A program made the translations under genes and the position numbers. A stretch of 64,000 bases of DNA from Flavobacterium azizsancarii. GTDB lineage: Bacteria > Bacteroidota > Bacteroidia > Flavobacteriales > Flavobacteriaceae. A model generated the notes under the pieces. That model saw only the letters and a program-made list of their open reading frames with translations. It did no database searches and was not told the DNA's origin. Positions 26,141 to 35,011 of the stretch are shown here, one piece after another. How positions within the stretch are numbered: position 1 is the first letter of the stretch; every line of letters starts with the position of its first letter. The stretch lies in NCBI RefSeq assembly GCF_027980145.1, contig NZ_JAMZNK010000013.1:62001-126000 (forward strand). Direction: 5' to 3'.

Positions 26141-26788
26141 CTAGTTTAACTTGTATGATAAGTATACAGTCAGGTTGCTGTTTTTTGCATCCGGAAATGT
26201 ATAAGTTGTTCCTGTTATTGCATCAGTTCTTTCTTTACCAACATTTGTTAATCCGTAGTTGTAACGTACACCAATACTGATTGGGTCAAAATCTACTCCA
26301 ACACCTGCTGCAATACCAGCATCAAACTTGTTGAGGTCATCTCTGTCAATGTCTTGTTCAAAACTAACATCTCCGCTACCAGTTACTTTAGAACTTACTA
26401 AATATGAAGCATAACCACCGGCATGAATATTAAAGTTTTTAGTAATATTTACTCTTACTAATAAAGGAACTTCGATATAATTAAGTTTGAATTTTGCGTC
26501 TCCAGAAAGTAAAGCACTGTCATATTCTAATTTTGCACCCTTTGTAGTGAACAAAATCTCTGGTTGAATGGCGATATAATCAGAAATAGGTAATGTTGCA
26601 TAAACCCCGGCGTTAAATCCGTATAATACATTATTGTCATCAGCATTGCTTTGATATAGGTTCGACATATTGAATCCTCCCTTTATACCAAATTCTGTGT
26701 TTACATTATTGTCCTGAGCGTGTAGCATTCCAAATGAAGCTGTTAAAAAAAGTGTTAAGGCGCATAAAAAATTTGATTGCATTTTCAT
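26141..26788 (-). CDS. Outer-membrane beta-barrel protein (PorT-like fold)
   Basis: 215 residues with a signal peptide ending MLHAQ. It then has the OMP_b-brl_2 pattern: EFGIKGGFNMSNLY, GFNAGVYATLPISDYIAIQP, EILFTTKGAKLEYD, PISIGVRYNYGLTNVGK and a last strand NLTVYLSYKLN. The phrase IQPEILFTTKG is characteristic of the PorT/OmpW-like barrel group of Bacteroidota. It is probably an eight-strand outer-membrane barrel. Function is unknown. It precedes the small stress proteins on the same strand and may share their regulation. Confidence 0.85.
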   Translation of the reverse strand: MKMQSNFLCALTLFLTASFGMLHAQDNNVNTEFGIKGGFNMSNLYQSNADDNNVLYGFNAGVYATLPISDYIAIQPEILFTTKGAKLEYDSALLSGDAKFKLNYIEVPLLVRVNITKNFNIHAGGYASYLVSSKVTGSGDVSFEQDIDRDDLNKFDAGIAAGVGVDFDPISIGVRYNYGLTNVGKERTDAITGTTYTFPDAKNSNLTVYLSYKLN

Positions 26789-26826
26789 AGTTAAAATAAT
26801 TTAGTTAATAATAGATATATAGGCAT

Positions 26827-27393
26827 TTAAATAATCTCGTTGTTGATCCTTTGCATTTCGCGTAAGATCTGATATTGTTCAGGTAAATAGTGCAATACAA
26901 TTTTTAGTATTTCCTTGTCGTTCGTCTCTTTCGAAATTGATTCAAACAGATTAATTTGTTCTTTTAAAGATTCAGCCATAGAAGTCAAATAAATTTTGTT
27001 AAAACTTGTAATGTTAGAATCGATCAAATCGTATAAATCTCTTTTGTGTGTTGCATTTATTTCAGTAATAATAATGAGCTTTTTATTGGCTAATTTTGAA
27101 ACTTCCTGTAACAATTCTGTTTGTTCGATCTCTGTTTTTCGACTTAAATCCTGTATCGCAAAATCTGAACTTTTTTGTTGTGCAATTTGGCTTTTTGAAA
27201 TAATTGATTTAGTCACATTTGCTGTTGCAATAAAAAAGAAAGCTTCGATTTCTTCTTTTTCCGTTTTTACAAAAGCTTCACTTTTTAATGAATTTTCTAT
27301 TGGATTGGTTTTCTTGCATGATGAAATACAAACTAAAATTATCAATAAAAAAAATCTAAAAAATATCGCTTTCAATTGGGGCGCTGCTTTCAT
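26827..27393 (-). CDS. DUF4142-like lipoprotein
   Basis: 188 residues. The leader ends in LVCISSCKKT, with lipobox Cys27. The mature protein is all-helical with the DUF4142 feel: EEIEAFFFIATANVTKSIIS, then SDFAIQDLSRKTEIEQTELL. The family is an extracytoplasmic four-helix bundle distantly like ferritins, and usually stress-associated in this phylum. It lies 38 bases upstream of the OMP gene on the same strand and probably heads the operon. The longer N-terminus before the hydrophobic core may mean that a start further in is used. Confidence 0.72.
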   Translation of the reverse strand: MKAAPQLKAIFFRFFLLIILVCISSCKKTNPIENSLKSEAFVKTEKEEIEAFFFIATANVTKSIISKSQIAQQKSSDFAIQDLSRKTEIEQTELLQEVSKLANKKLIIITEINATHKRDLYDLIDSNITSFNKIYLTSMAESLKEQINLFESISKETNDKEILKIVLHYLPEQYQILREMQRINNEII

Positions 27394-27804
27394 TATTACT
27401 TCATAAAGTATTACATTACAAAGATGCTAACGAATCAAACGTTTTGCTTTACAGCATAAAAACGAATGTTTATATAATTCCCATAATGAGATTATTTGCG
27501 CTTTCAGTTCTTTGTTTTACAGGTAATTATTGAAGAAAAATTTGTCCATAAAAAAAGGAAACCATCAGTTCGACTGATGGCTTCCTTTTATATTTTTTTA
27601 TAATAAAGTAAAATTCTTTTTCTTACAGATTTTTTTTTGGGGAGTTTTCAGTCTCAGTAATCAGCCTCAGTGATCAGTATTTAGTCTCAGTAATCAGTGT
27701 CAGTAATCAGTCTCAGTGATCAGTTTAAAATTGTGACTGTAAGCTGTGACTGCAATTTTTTTTTAAACTGTAAACTGCGACAGTAAACTGTAAACTAAAA
27801 AAAA
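27394..27804. repeat. Spacer with terminator and 13-bp tandem repeat
   Basis: 411 bases without a gene. A hairpin at 27553-27588 (AAAAGGAAACCATCAGT / ACTGATGGCTTCCTTTT) has T-rich flanks. From 27648 to 27722 there are about five imperfect 13-base units of the form AGTCTCAGTAATC / AGTCTCAGTGATC, one with a 7-base insert. A second low-complexity stretch (27731-27799) alternates TGTGACTGTAAGC-type and AAACTGTAAACTG-type units. It ends just beyond the stop of the histidine kinase gene. Confidence 0.7.
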
Positions 27805-29589
27805 CTACTCCGGAAGAAACACTGTAAAAACCGAACCTTTATTAGGTGTACTATCGGCTATAATATGACCTTTGTGATTGTCTACGATTTTTTTGCAAAT
27901 CGCCAGGCCAATTCCGGTTCCGGGATAATCTGTTTTAGAGTGCAAACGCTGAAACAAAACAAATATGGTTTCCTTGAACTGAGGATCAAACCCCATTCCG
28001 TTATCAGTAAAGGTAATTTTATGAAATTTCTTTACATTGGGCTCTAATAAATCCGGATAATCTGCCGAGTTTACTTTTTCACTTTCAATCTTAATTTCAG
28101 GTACCGTATCCGGTTGACTGTATTTTAAGGAATTTCCAATCAGGTTTATAAAAAGCTGTTCGATTTGGTACGGAATAACCGCCAGCTTAGGCAATTTAGA
28201 AACTGTAATAACAGCTTTCTTTTCTTCGATGATTTCAGCCAGTTCAGACTCGGCATTTTCAAGAAGTTCATTTAAGCTTAGTTTTATAAACTCTTTTTTG
28301 GTTGTATTCGTTCTCGAGAATAAAAGTAAGTCGTCTATTAAAACACGCATCCTTTTTGCCGAAACTTCTATTTTAGAAATATAAGCTTTGGCACTTTCAG
28401 ATAAAACCGCTTTATCGGCTTCAGAAATTCGGGATACAAAAGTTTGTATTTTTCTAAGAGGTTCCTGCAAATCATGACTTGCAACATGATTAAATGACGC
28501 CAGTTCTTTATTGCTTTTTTCTAATTCTCTGTTACGTTCCTGAAGTTCGATGTTCAGTAAATGTTCATCGGTAATATCAAAATTAATTCCAAGTAAAATT
28601 TTGCTTCCTTGTTGATCCGTCAAAAGTTTTCCGGTAGATTTAAAATATCTTATTTCATAATCCGGACGTGTAATTTTATAGTAAACAAATGGTAGTTGTT
28701 TTTTCTCGACAATGTTTTCCATAGATTTCGCTACCTTTTCTTTGTCATCAGGATGTACAAACTCAAGAAAAGTTTCTTTTACAGGCACAAACGCATTTGG
28801 CTCATAACCCAGTAAACGATATTGATTGTCTGAATAATCGATTTTGTCAGAATCTAAATCCCATTGCCAGGTGCTGAATTTACCAATGCTTTCAGATTCA
28901 GCCATTAGTCCGCTCGAAATCAAAAGTTTTTTATTGTAGATTTTCAAACGTTCAAAATCACGGCTAATTTGTCTGTAAGCCAACAGAATAAAAAGTAACG
29001 CAACCAAAAACAGGGAAATAGAAAATAGGGGACTCAAGGAAATTTCTGCAGCATAAATCTTAAGTCTTTTTGCCAGATAATTTTTCTCGATATCGTTCAT
29101 TTCGTCCACCTGAAAACGAATGTTTTCCATCAGGATTCGACCACCAAACATATGATTGTCGAGTTTTCGCTTATCATATGTTTTAGGATCGCTGTATTTT
29201 AGACAATTTTCAAAAGAAACAAAACGCTGAATAATTAGCTTAAATAATTTTTCAAGATTTTTTTGCTGTTTCGGATTGTCCGTAGTAAGTTTTTTTAAGG
29301 TAATAAATGAAGTGTTTACTTTATCACGCGAATAAATATAAGGCGTCAAAAATCGTGCATTTCGTGTAATTATATAACCACGCTGCCCTGTTTCAGCATC
29401 CTTAATCGCCGACATTAATCGCTCTAATTGAATGTTTATTTCGTACGTATGCATTACAACTTTGCTGGATTCGTCTAAATCCTTATTGTGTTTGTAAGCA
29501 ATAGATGAAAGAAATAACAGAATGAAAACCGCGATTACAAAAATAACTCTCAATGAGTTTGAAGAATTAAAATTTGGTATCCATTTCAT
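27805..29589 (-). CDS. CHASE3-PAS sensor histidine kinase
   Basis: 594 residues: transmembrane helix ~13-31, CHASE3-type periplasmic four-helix domain (~35-180; contains IKDAETGQRGYIITRNARFL), second transmembrane helix ~185-205, PAS domain ~230-345, then HisKA with phospho-acceptor His372 in FNHVASHDLQEPLRK. The HATPase has its N-box at INLIGNSLKYS (Asn486), G1 at TDNGMGFD and G2 at GTGIGLAICKK. The SHDLQEP variant is the phytochrome-like HisKA class. Its gene is preceded by a response regulator gene with a 10-base gap, so the two form a two-component system in one operon. The signal is unknown. Confidence 0.93.
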   Translation of the reverse strand: MKWIPNFNSSNSLRVIFVIAVFILLFLSSIAYKHNKDLDESSKVVMHTYEINIQLERLMSAIKDAETGQRGYIITRNARFLTPYIYSRDKVNTSFITLKKLTTDNPKQQKNLEKLFKLIIQRFVSFENCLKYSDPKTYDKRKLDNHMFGGRILMENIRFQVDEMNDIEKNYLAKRLKIYAAEISLSPLFSISLFLVALLFILLAYRQISRDFERLKIYNKKLLISSGLMAESESIGKFSTWQWDLDSDKIDYSDNQYRLLGYEPNAFVPVKETFLEFVHPDDKEKVAKSMENIVEKKQLPFVYYKITRPDYEIRYFKSTGKLLTDQQGSKILLGINFDITDEHLLNIELQERNRELEKSNKELASFNHVASHDLQEPLRKIQTFVSRISEADKAVLSESAKAYISKIEVSAKRMRVLIDDLLLFSRTNTTKKEFIKLSLNELLENAESELAEIIEEKKAVITVSKLPKLAVIPYQIEQLFINLIGNSLKYSQPDTVPEIKIESEKVNSADYPDLLEPNVKKFHKITFTDNGMGFDPQFKETIFVLFQRLHSKTDYPGTGIGLAICKKIVDNHKGHIIADSTPNKGSVFTVFLPE

Positions 29590-29599
29590 TGGTATGCTA

Positions 29600-30049
29600 T
29601 TATTTTAATCGAAGCAGGAAATTATCACGGTTTAACCCAGAGGTATGGTAGTGCCAGTTTACTGTAACGACTTCATTAATTATTTTTTTAAGCGTGTTAA
29701 AATCGCTTGGTTTTTTGATATAAATATTGGCACCCTGAATAAAAGTATCCTCAATATCCTCTTCTGATGATGAAGTAGAATAAATGGCAATAATAATATT
29801 TTTAAGGTGTTCCGTTTTTTTAATTTCGATCAAACATTCTTTACCTGTTTTTTTAGGCATATTCAAATCCAGAAACAATATATCGGGTAATTTCGCATTT
29901 GGATCCATCAAATGCTCCATTAATTGCATTCCGTCATGAACAAAGTCTACTTTTGTCTGAATTTTTATTTCTTCAAAAGCATCCTTAAAAAAAAGACGAT
30001 CATCTTCATCATCATCAGCCAATAAAATGTATAATGCGTTTTTTTGCAT
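29600..30049 (-). CDS. Single-domain response regulator
   Basis: 149 residues, a receiver domain only. The acidic pocket is ADDDEDD at residues 11-17, the phospho-acceptor is Asp61 in ILFLDLNMPKKTG, the conserved Ser/Thr lies in IYSTSSSEED and the Lys in IYIKKPSDF. This is the Rcp1-like group, usually paired with phytochrome-type or CHASE3 kinases that carry the SHDLQEP motif, as here. It has no DNA-binding output domain, so it probably acts through protein contacts or a phosphorelay. It lies between the AraC-type regulator gene (20-base gap) and the kinase gene (10-base gap). Confidence 0.92.
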   Translation of the reverse strand: MQKNALYILLADDDEDDRLFFKDAFEEIKIQTKVDFVHDGMQLMEHLMDPNAKLPDILFLDLNMPKKTGKECLIEIKKTEHLKNIIIAIYSTSSSEEDIEDTFIQGANIYIKKPSDFNTLKKIINEVVTVNWHYHTSGLNRDNFLLRLK

Positions 30050-30069
30050 TTTAGTGTGGTATTTGGGTT

Positions 30070-30621
30070 TTATTTTAAATTTTCTCTACGTTTCTTAATT
30101 ATCCTCTGAAAAGCCGATGGCGTAATTCCGGTTGTATTCTTAAACTGAGTACTCAAATGCGCAACACTCGAGTAGTTAAGTAAAAAAGCAATTTCGGTCA
30201 AACTCATTTCATTAATAATAATTAATTGTTTGGCTCTTTCAATTTTCTGTAAAATGATAAAATTTTCGATAGACGAGTAAGTCACTTCCGAAAAAACATT
30301 TGATAAATAGCCGTAACTGTGGTTTAATTTCTCTGCTAGAAACACAGAACTTTTATAATTATTGCTGTCTTCCATGAAAACAAGCTCGATTATAGCGTCT
30401 TTTATTTTTTGAACCAGAACACTTTTCTGATTTTCAACAACTTCAAAACCACAAGGCAATAAATTATTTTTTAAAGTCTCGAGTGCATCAGCATCTATAT
30501 TGTCAGCAATTTCTATCTCGCCAAATCCCAGAGTTGTAAAATTAACATTTTGTTGTTCCAGGTTTTGTTTCAAAAAAAGTGAGCAAATAGTGTTGATGTC
30601 GAACTTTATAAATAGTTTCAT
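30070..30621 (-). CDS. AraC-family regulator with small alpha/beta N-domain
   Basis: 183 residues. The N-terminal ~75 residues look like a small ferredoxin-like fold (QQNVNFTTLGFGEIEI, then LETLKNNLLPCGFEVVE). The C-terminal ~100 residues are an AraC double helix-turn-helix: FLAEKLNHSYGYLSNVFSEV and MSLTEIAFLLNYSSVAHLST, ending GITPSAFQRIIKKRR. It is the first gene of the operon with the response regulator and histidine kinase, so it may be controlled by or work with that pair. It could respond to a metal or a small molecule through the N-domain (inference). No CxxC is present. Confidence 0.85.
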   Translation of the reverse strand: MKLFIKFDINTICSLFLKQNLEQQNVNFTTLGFGEIEIADNIDADALETLKNNLLPCGFEVVENQKSVLVQKIKDAIIELVFMEDSNNYKSSVFLAEKLNHSYGYLSNVFSEVTYSSIENFIILQKIERAKQLIIINEMSLTEIAFLLNYSSVAHLSTQFKNTTGITPSAFQRIIKKRRENLK

Positions 30622-30724
30622 TTTATAGAAATTTTGTTAAAGATAATTAATTTATTTTTGGTTACAGAGTTTAATGCTTGCAAGCAATGAAGCATATGAA
30701 TGAATTTAAATAAAAGTCTCAAAA

Positions 30725-30760
30725 AAATACCGCCTAATATTGTTGTACTAGACGGTATTT
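30725..30760 (-). terminator. Terminator after csbD-like gene
   Basis: The stem AAATACCG / CGGTATTT at 30725-30732 and 30753-30760 has a T-rich run on the minus strand and sits just beyond the CsbD-like stop codon. Confidence 0.7.
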
Positions 30761-30779
30761 GTAGTTGATTTATAAGGTC

Positions 30780-30965
30780 TTACAAATCTGCAATGATTTT
30801 GCGAACCTCATCTTTAGTTTTTCCGAGTTTTTGTTGAAGTTTTCCGTACATTTCGTCTTCTTTTCCTTCATCGTACAACAAATCATCATCAGTAAGATCT
30901 GCATATTGTTGTTTCAATTTTCCTTTTAACTCATTCCAGTTACCTTTTATTTCTGTAGTATTCAT
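30780..30965 (-). CDS. CsbD family stress protein
   Basis: 61 residues, highly charged. The CsbD signature is complete: [20 protein letters not shown], then [20 protein letters not shown] and [11 protein letters not shown]. These small helical proteins belong to the general stress response in several phyla; their mode of action is unknown. It has its own terminator and lies between dps and the two-component operon. Confidence 0.92.
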   Translation of the reverse strand: MNTTEIKGNWNELKGKLKQQYADLTDDDLLYDEGKEDEMYGKLQQKLGKTKDEVRKIIADL

Positions 30966-31071
30966 GATATAGTTTTTTGTATTTATAATATTGTAAAATT
31001 CCGAAATCTTCTTTGTTTGCTTGTTATATGAATTTTGAAAAGCGTTTCATAATTCACATTTGATGTTTTTT

Positions 31072-31548
31072 TTAGACCTGATAACGGCGCAAAACCCAAG
31101 CCATTTTTTCGTGTTGTTGAAGCAAACCAGTCACAAAATCAGCAGAACCAATATCATTGTTATTGTCACTCTCAAAAGCCGGAACATATTCTCTAAATTC
31201 GGTTACCAATTGTTCATGGTTTTCTAAAAGCTCTCCAAGCATGTGTTTTTGCGAAGCATATTCTTTTGGAGATTCTTTTAGAGTAGAATTTTCGATAAAC
31301 TCATTCATTGTTCCAATCGTTTTTTCGCCAAGCTGGCTAATGCGTTCAGCAACTTCATCAATATTAGCTTCTAAAATTCGATACTGTTCTTCAAACAATT
31401 TATGCAACTCCATAAAACTATTTCCGGAAATATTCCAATGAAATTTTCTCGTTTTTACGTAAAGCGTCATTTCATTAGATAAAATCGTGGCTAATATAGA
31501 GGTACTCTTCTTTAAGTTTTCTGGCGTTATTCCGATATGTGGAGTCAT
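31072..31548 (-). CDS. dps: Dps family ferroxidase / DNA protection protein
   Basis: 158 residues that form a four-helix bundle, expected to assemble as a 12-subunit shell that stores iron and protects DNA in stationary phase and oxidative stress. Ferroxidase residues have the exact Dps spacing: His37 (KFHWNISG), His49 (MELHKLF), Asp64 and Glu68 (ANIDEVAERI). The N-terminus is short, without a long basic tail, so DNA binding is uncertain. It has a TATTTTTG -7 element at 31574-31581 on the minus strand. With catalase at 38.9 kb and the CsbD/YtxH block it forms an oxidative/general stress neighbourhood. Confidence 0.93.
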   Translation of the reverse strand: MTPHIGITPENLKKSTSILATILSNEMTLYVKTRKFHWNISGNSFMELHKLFEEQYRILEANIDEVAERISQLGEKTIGTMNEFIENSTLKESPKEYASQKHMLGELLENHEQLVTEFREYVPAFESDNNNDIGSADFVTGLLQQHEKMAWVLRRYQV

Positions 31549-31573
31549 AATTGTTTGATTTTATGTTCGTTAT

Positions 31574-31581
31574 CAAAAATA
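31574..31581 (-). promoter_or_regulatory. -7 element of the dps promoter
   Basis: On the minus strand TATTTTTG fits TAnnTTTG, 25 bases before the dps ATG. No clear -33 element was seen. Confidence 0.5.
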
Positions 31582-31651
31582 GAATACAACCATTAAATTT
31601 TTCTTACATAATTAATACCAGATGTTACATGAATTCAATGTTACGGTAACC

Positions 31652-31679
31652 TTTGTGTAGATCTAAAAGTGTAGTTTTG
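31652..31679 (+). promoter_or_regulatory. Promoter of the OmpA-family gene
   Basis: TTTG (31652-31655), 16 bases, then TAGTTTTG (31672-31679), 31 bases before the ATG. The spacing is at the short end of the usual range. Confidence 0.55.
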
Positions 31680-31710
31680 CCCCCGAATTTATATAAAAAC
31701 CAAAATTTTA

Positions 31711-33894
31711 ATGAAAAAAAAATTACTTAGTTTAATACTTATTGCAATTTCATTTTCGGCCACAGCCCAGTCTTATATTGGGTATACGCATGATAATTAT
31801 GCAGGTGTACAAAGTGTGCTTTTTAATCCGGCTTCTATTGCCGATTCTCGTTTTAAAACTGATGTTAATTTGTTTTCTATAAGCGGCTCAGTAGGAAATG
31901 ACTTATATGGAGTAAACATTTTTGATACTTATAAGAAAGGATATGATTTTGACAGCCAGTCTAAAATAACGCCAAAAAGTGCCAATAATGGTATTGCTAA
32001 TTTTGATATTATGGGACCTTCTTTCATGTTCAATATTGCTCCCAAGCATACTATTGCGTTATTTACGCGCGCAAGATCTGTGACTAATCTAAGAAATATA
32101 AACGGTAGCCTTGTAGATCAGGTAAAAGACGGTCTGGATAAAGCAAGCGATTTTAATTTTAATGCCGGTAATCCAAACGGAGCTTCAAACACCTGGGCAG
32201 AAGTTGGACTTTCGTATGCAACAGTTTTATACCAAAAAGACCAGCATTTTTTAAAAGGAGGTTTAACAGCCAAATATTTGCAGGGTGGTGTAAACGGATA
32301 TGTAAAAGGCAAGGATGTTAGTGTTGTCTATAATGAAAATACAGTAAATCCTGAACAGGGAACTCTTGTCTCTAACGGACAAATTACTGTGGGAACAAGT
32401 CAGGATTTCGAAGCAAAAGAGGATTATGATTTTGACCCAAAGTCAATGGGATTTGGTTTTGATTTTGGATTGGTGTACGAATGGAGACCGGATTATGATC
32501 AATATGATTTGAGCAAGGCAAAATCGGCCGACAATAATTTTAGGGATTTAAACAAATACAAATTACGTTTTGGATTATCTGTTACCGATATCGGATCAAT
32601 TAATTATAAAAATTCAAGAGAGGATGTTTACAATGTAAATGGTACCATCACTCAGGAAATGATTAATGATGCGGGCAATTTCTATGATTTCCTGAATGAG
32701 CATTATACTAAAATAGCTTCTATAAAAGGTACAAAAACAAACTTGCCTACAGCACTTCACGCTGATGTAGACTGGAATATGTACAAGAAATTCTACCTGA
32801 ATCTTAACGGAGATATCAATATGGTTTCTGCCAATAAAATAAATGGTTACGGAATCGCTGATCGTATCACCCTGACACCTCGCTACGAAAGCAGATGGTT
32901 CAGTTTTTATGTGCCAATAACGTATATGGAGTATAGCGGAATGCAGGTTGGTTCAGGATTACGCGCTGGAGCTTTCTTTATTGGTTCTGGTTCTATTCTT
33001 ACCAATTTAGCCTCGAAAGATTCAAAAGCAGCTGATTTTTATCTAGGGATGAAAATTCCGGTTTATGAAAAGAAATTCAAAGATACAGACGGAGACGGAA
33101 TCATAGATAAAGAAGATGCTTGTAGAAAAGTAGCGGGTCCTGTAGAAAACAACGGATGCCCTTGGCCGGATACAGATAAAGATGGTGTTTTTGATAAAGA
33201 CGATGCCTGTCCGGATGTTGCTGGTCCTGCAGAGAATAAAGGTTGTCCCTGGAAAGATTCTGACGGAGATACGCTGCTCGATAATGTAGATGCTTGCCCA
33301 ACAATTGCCGGTCCGATAGAAAACAAAGGCTGTCCTTGGCCGGATACAGATGGAGATGGCGTTTTAGACAAAGATGATGCTTGCCCAACTATTGCAGGTC
33401 CTGCAGAAAATAAAGGTTGCCCGATTTTAGATGCAGATAAAGACGGAGTTCCGGATAATATCGACGAATGTCCGCTAATTGCTGGCCCTGCAGAAAATAA
33501 AGGTTGTCCTAAGGTTACAAAAGCTACTCTGGAGAAATTAAAAGTAGAAGCTAAATCGATCTTTTTCGTTACAGGAAAAGCAACGTTAAGCGATGCTAAA
33601 AAAGGTGTAACCTCAGGAAGGTTAGACGCGATCAAAGAGATTTTGAAAAATTATCCAAATGCTAAATTTGCGATCAACGGACATACTGATAATGTTGGAA
33701 ATCCTAAAGCAAACCAGAAATTATCTGAAGCGCGAGCAAAAGTAGTTATGGATGCCTTGATTGCCAAAGGAGTAAATCCGGATAATCTGACTTCGCAAGG
33801 TTTTGGAGCAACAAAACCAGTTGCATCTAATAAAACTGCTGCCGGAAGAGCAGAGAACAGAAGAACAGAAATTGTTTATTTAGGTAATTTGTAA
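31711..33894 (+). CDS. DUF5723 / OmpA-family outer-membrane protein with TSP3 repeats
   Basis: 727 residues. After a signal peptide (MKKKLLSLILIAISFSATAQ), residues ~20-450 form a barrel of the DUF5723 kind (IGYTHDNYAGVQSVLFNPAS). Residues ~455-605 hold five calcium-binding thrombospondin type-3 repeats (DTDGDGVLDKDDACPTIAGP and close copies, each ending ENKGCP). Residues ~610-727 are an OmpA peptidoglycan-binding domain with INGHTDNVGNPKANQKLSEA and the NRRTEI end. It anchors the outer membrane to the cell wall. It is monocistronic, with promoter and terminator visible. Confidence 0.93.
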   Translation: MKKKLLSLILIAISFSATAQSYIGYTHDNYAGVQSVLFNPASIADSRFKTDVNLFSISGSVGNDLYGVNIFDTYKKGYDFDSQSKITPKSANNGIANFDIMGPSFMFNIAPKHTIALFTRARSVTNLRNINGSLVDQVKDGLDKASDFNFNAGNPNGASNTWAEVGLSYATVLYQKDQHFLKGGLTAKYLQGGVNGYVKGKDVSVVYNENTVNPEQGTLVSNGQITVGTSQDFEAKEDYDFDPKSMGFGFDFGLVYEWRPDYDQYDLSKAKSADNNFRDLNKYKLRFGLSVTDIGSINYKNSREDVYNVNGTITQEMINDAGNFYDFLNEHYTKIASIKGTKTNLPTALHADVDWNMYKKFYLNLNGDINMVSANKINGYGIADRITLTPRYESRWFSFYVPITYMEYSGMQVGSGLRAGAFFIGSGSILTNLASKDSKAADFYLGMKIPVYEKKFKDTDGDGIIDKEDACRKVAGPVENNGCPWPDTDKDGVFDKDDACPDVAGPAENKGCPWKDSDGDTLLDNVDACPTIAGPIENKGCPWPDTDGDGVLDKDDACPTIAGPAENKGCPILDADKDGVPDNIDECPLIAGPAENKGCPKVTKATLEKLKVEAKSIFFVTGKATLSDAKKGVTSGRLDAIKEILKNYPNAKFAINGHTDNVGNPKANQKLSEARAKVVMDALIAKGVNPDNLTSQGFGATKPVASNKTAAGRAENRRTEIVYLGNL

Positions 33895-33915
33895 GCCTGA
33901 ATTGAATATAAAACT

Positions 33916-33945
33916 AAAAAGCCATTCGTAATTGAATGGCTTTTT
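33916..33945 (+). terminator. Terminator after the OmpA-family gene
   Basis: A perfect 12-bp stem AAAAAGCCATTC / GAATGGCTTTTT with a 6-base loop and a T-run. Confidence 0.88.
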
Positions 33946-34009
33946 TTATTTTTGCGTACTTCTAAAATAGAATCCTTTCTAAAGTAGTAGAAGAACTAAA
34001 AAAACAAGA

Positions 34010-34837
34010 ATGACAACACAACAACTACACGAACAAATCCTTTTAAAAAAATCATTTTTATGCGTTGGATTAGATCCCGATCTAAGTAAAATTCCATCTC
34101 ATTTATTAGAAACCGAAGATCCTATTTTCGAATTCAATAAAGCCATAATCGATGCTACACATGATTTGGCTGTGGGATACAAACCCAACACTGCATTTTT
34201 TGAAGCTTATGGTATAAAAGGATGGATGTCTTTGCAAAAAACAATCAACTATATCAATGAGAATTTTCCTGAAATTTTCACGATTGCAGATGCAAAACGT
34301 GGCGATATAGGAAATACGTCCAGCATGTATGCGAAAGCTTTTTTTGAAGACCTGAATTTTGATAGTGTAACTGTTGCTCCTTATATGGGAAAAGATTCGG
34401 TAGAGCCATTTTTGGCTTTCGAAAACAAACATACTATCATGTTAGCACTAACTTCTAACGAAGGTGCTTTTGATTTTCAGACGTTGACAACAAACGGAAA
34501 AGAATTATACAAACAGGTTTTAGAAACTTCTAAAACATGGAAAAATAGCCACAATTTAATGTATGTGGTTGGTGCTACAAAAGCCGAATATTTTGCTGAT
34601 ATCAGAAAAATTGTTCCGGATAGCTTCTTATTAGTTCCCGGAATTGGCGCTCAGGGCGGAAGTTTATCTGAAGTTTGCAAATACGGAATGAACGATCAAG
34701 TTGGTTTATTAGTAAATTCAGCAAGAGCGATTATCTACGCCTCAAAAGGAACTGACTTTGCCGAAAAAGCAAGAGAAGAAGCATTGAAAGTACAAAAGGA
34801 AATGGAAGAAATTATTCGTTTAAACTTTCAGGTTTAA
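34010..34837 (+). CDS. pyrF: Orotidine-5'-phosphate decarboxylase (type 2)
   Basis: 275 residues; last step of de novo UMP synthesis, decarboxylating OMP. The active-site block is [15 protein letters not shown], with the Asp-Lys-Asp triad of the long, type 2 family. It also has the N-terminal [14 protein letters not shown] and the phosphate-binding end [15 protein letters not shown]. Length and the SSMYAKAFF extension fit the mycobacterial/Bacteroidota type. There is no pyrimidine operon around it. Confidence 0.95.
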   Translation: MTTQQLHEQILLKKSFLCVGLDPDLSKIPSHLLETEDPIFEFNKAIIDATHDLAVGYKPNTAFFEAYGIKGWMSLQKTINYINENFPEIFTIADAKRGDIGNTSSMYAKAFFEDLNFDSVTVAPYMGKDSVEPFLAFENKHTIMLALTSNEGAFDFQTLTTNGKELYKQVLETSKTWKNSHNLMYVVGATKAEYFADIRKIVPDSFLLVPGIGAQGGSLSEVCKYGMNDQVGLLVNSARAIIYASKGTDFAEKAREEALKVQKEMEEIIRLNFQV

Positions 34838-34859
34838 GGTTTTACTTTGAACACAATTT

Positions 34860-34959
34860 ACCACAGAGTTACACAAAGTTTTTCGCAAAGCTTCACAAAG
34901 TTTTTTGCTTTATTTTTCTTCGAGTTTCTCTGTGAAAAACTTTGTGTAACTCTGTGGTA
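34860..34959. repeat. Long palindromic repeat (ACCACAGAGTT family)
   Basis: The arms ACCACAGAGTTACACAAAGT (34860-34879) and ACTTTGTGTAACTCTGTGGT (34940-34959) are perfectly complementary over 20 bases and enclose further GCAAAG/CACAAAG units. The element lies between pyrF and the binding-protein gene. A relative occurs at 38362-38466. Confidence 0.85.
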
Positions 34960-35011
34960 GAAAAACACAATCATAAAACTTGAAACAAAGAAAACCTGAA
35001 ACAAAATTCAA

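Noticed and set aside
33063..33635. 190-codon minus-strand frame with repeated QPLFSAGPA.
   Set aside because: Shadow of the thrombospondin type-3 repeats of the OmpA-family gene on the plus strand.
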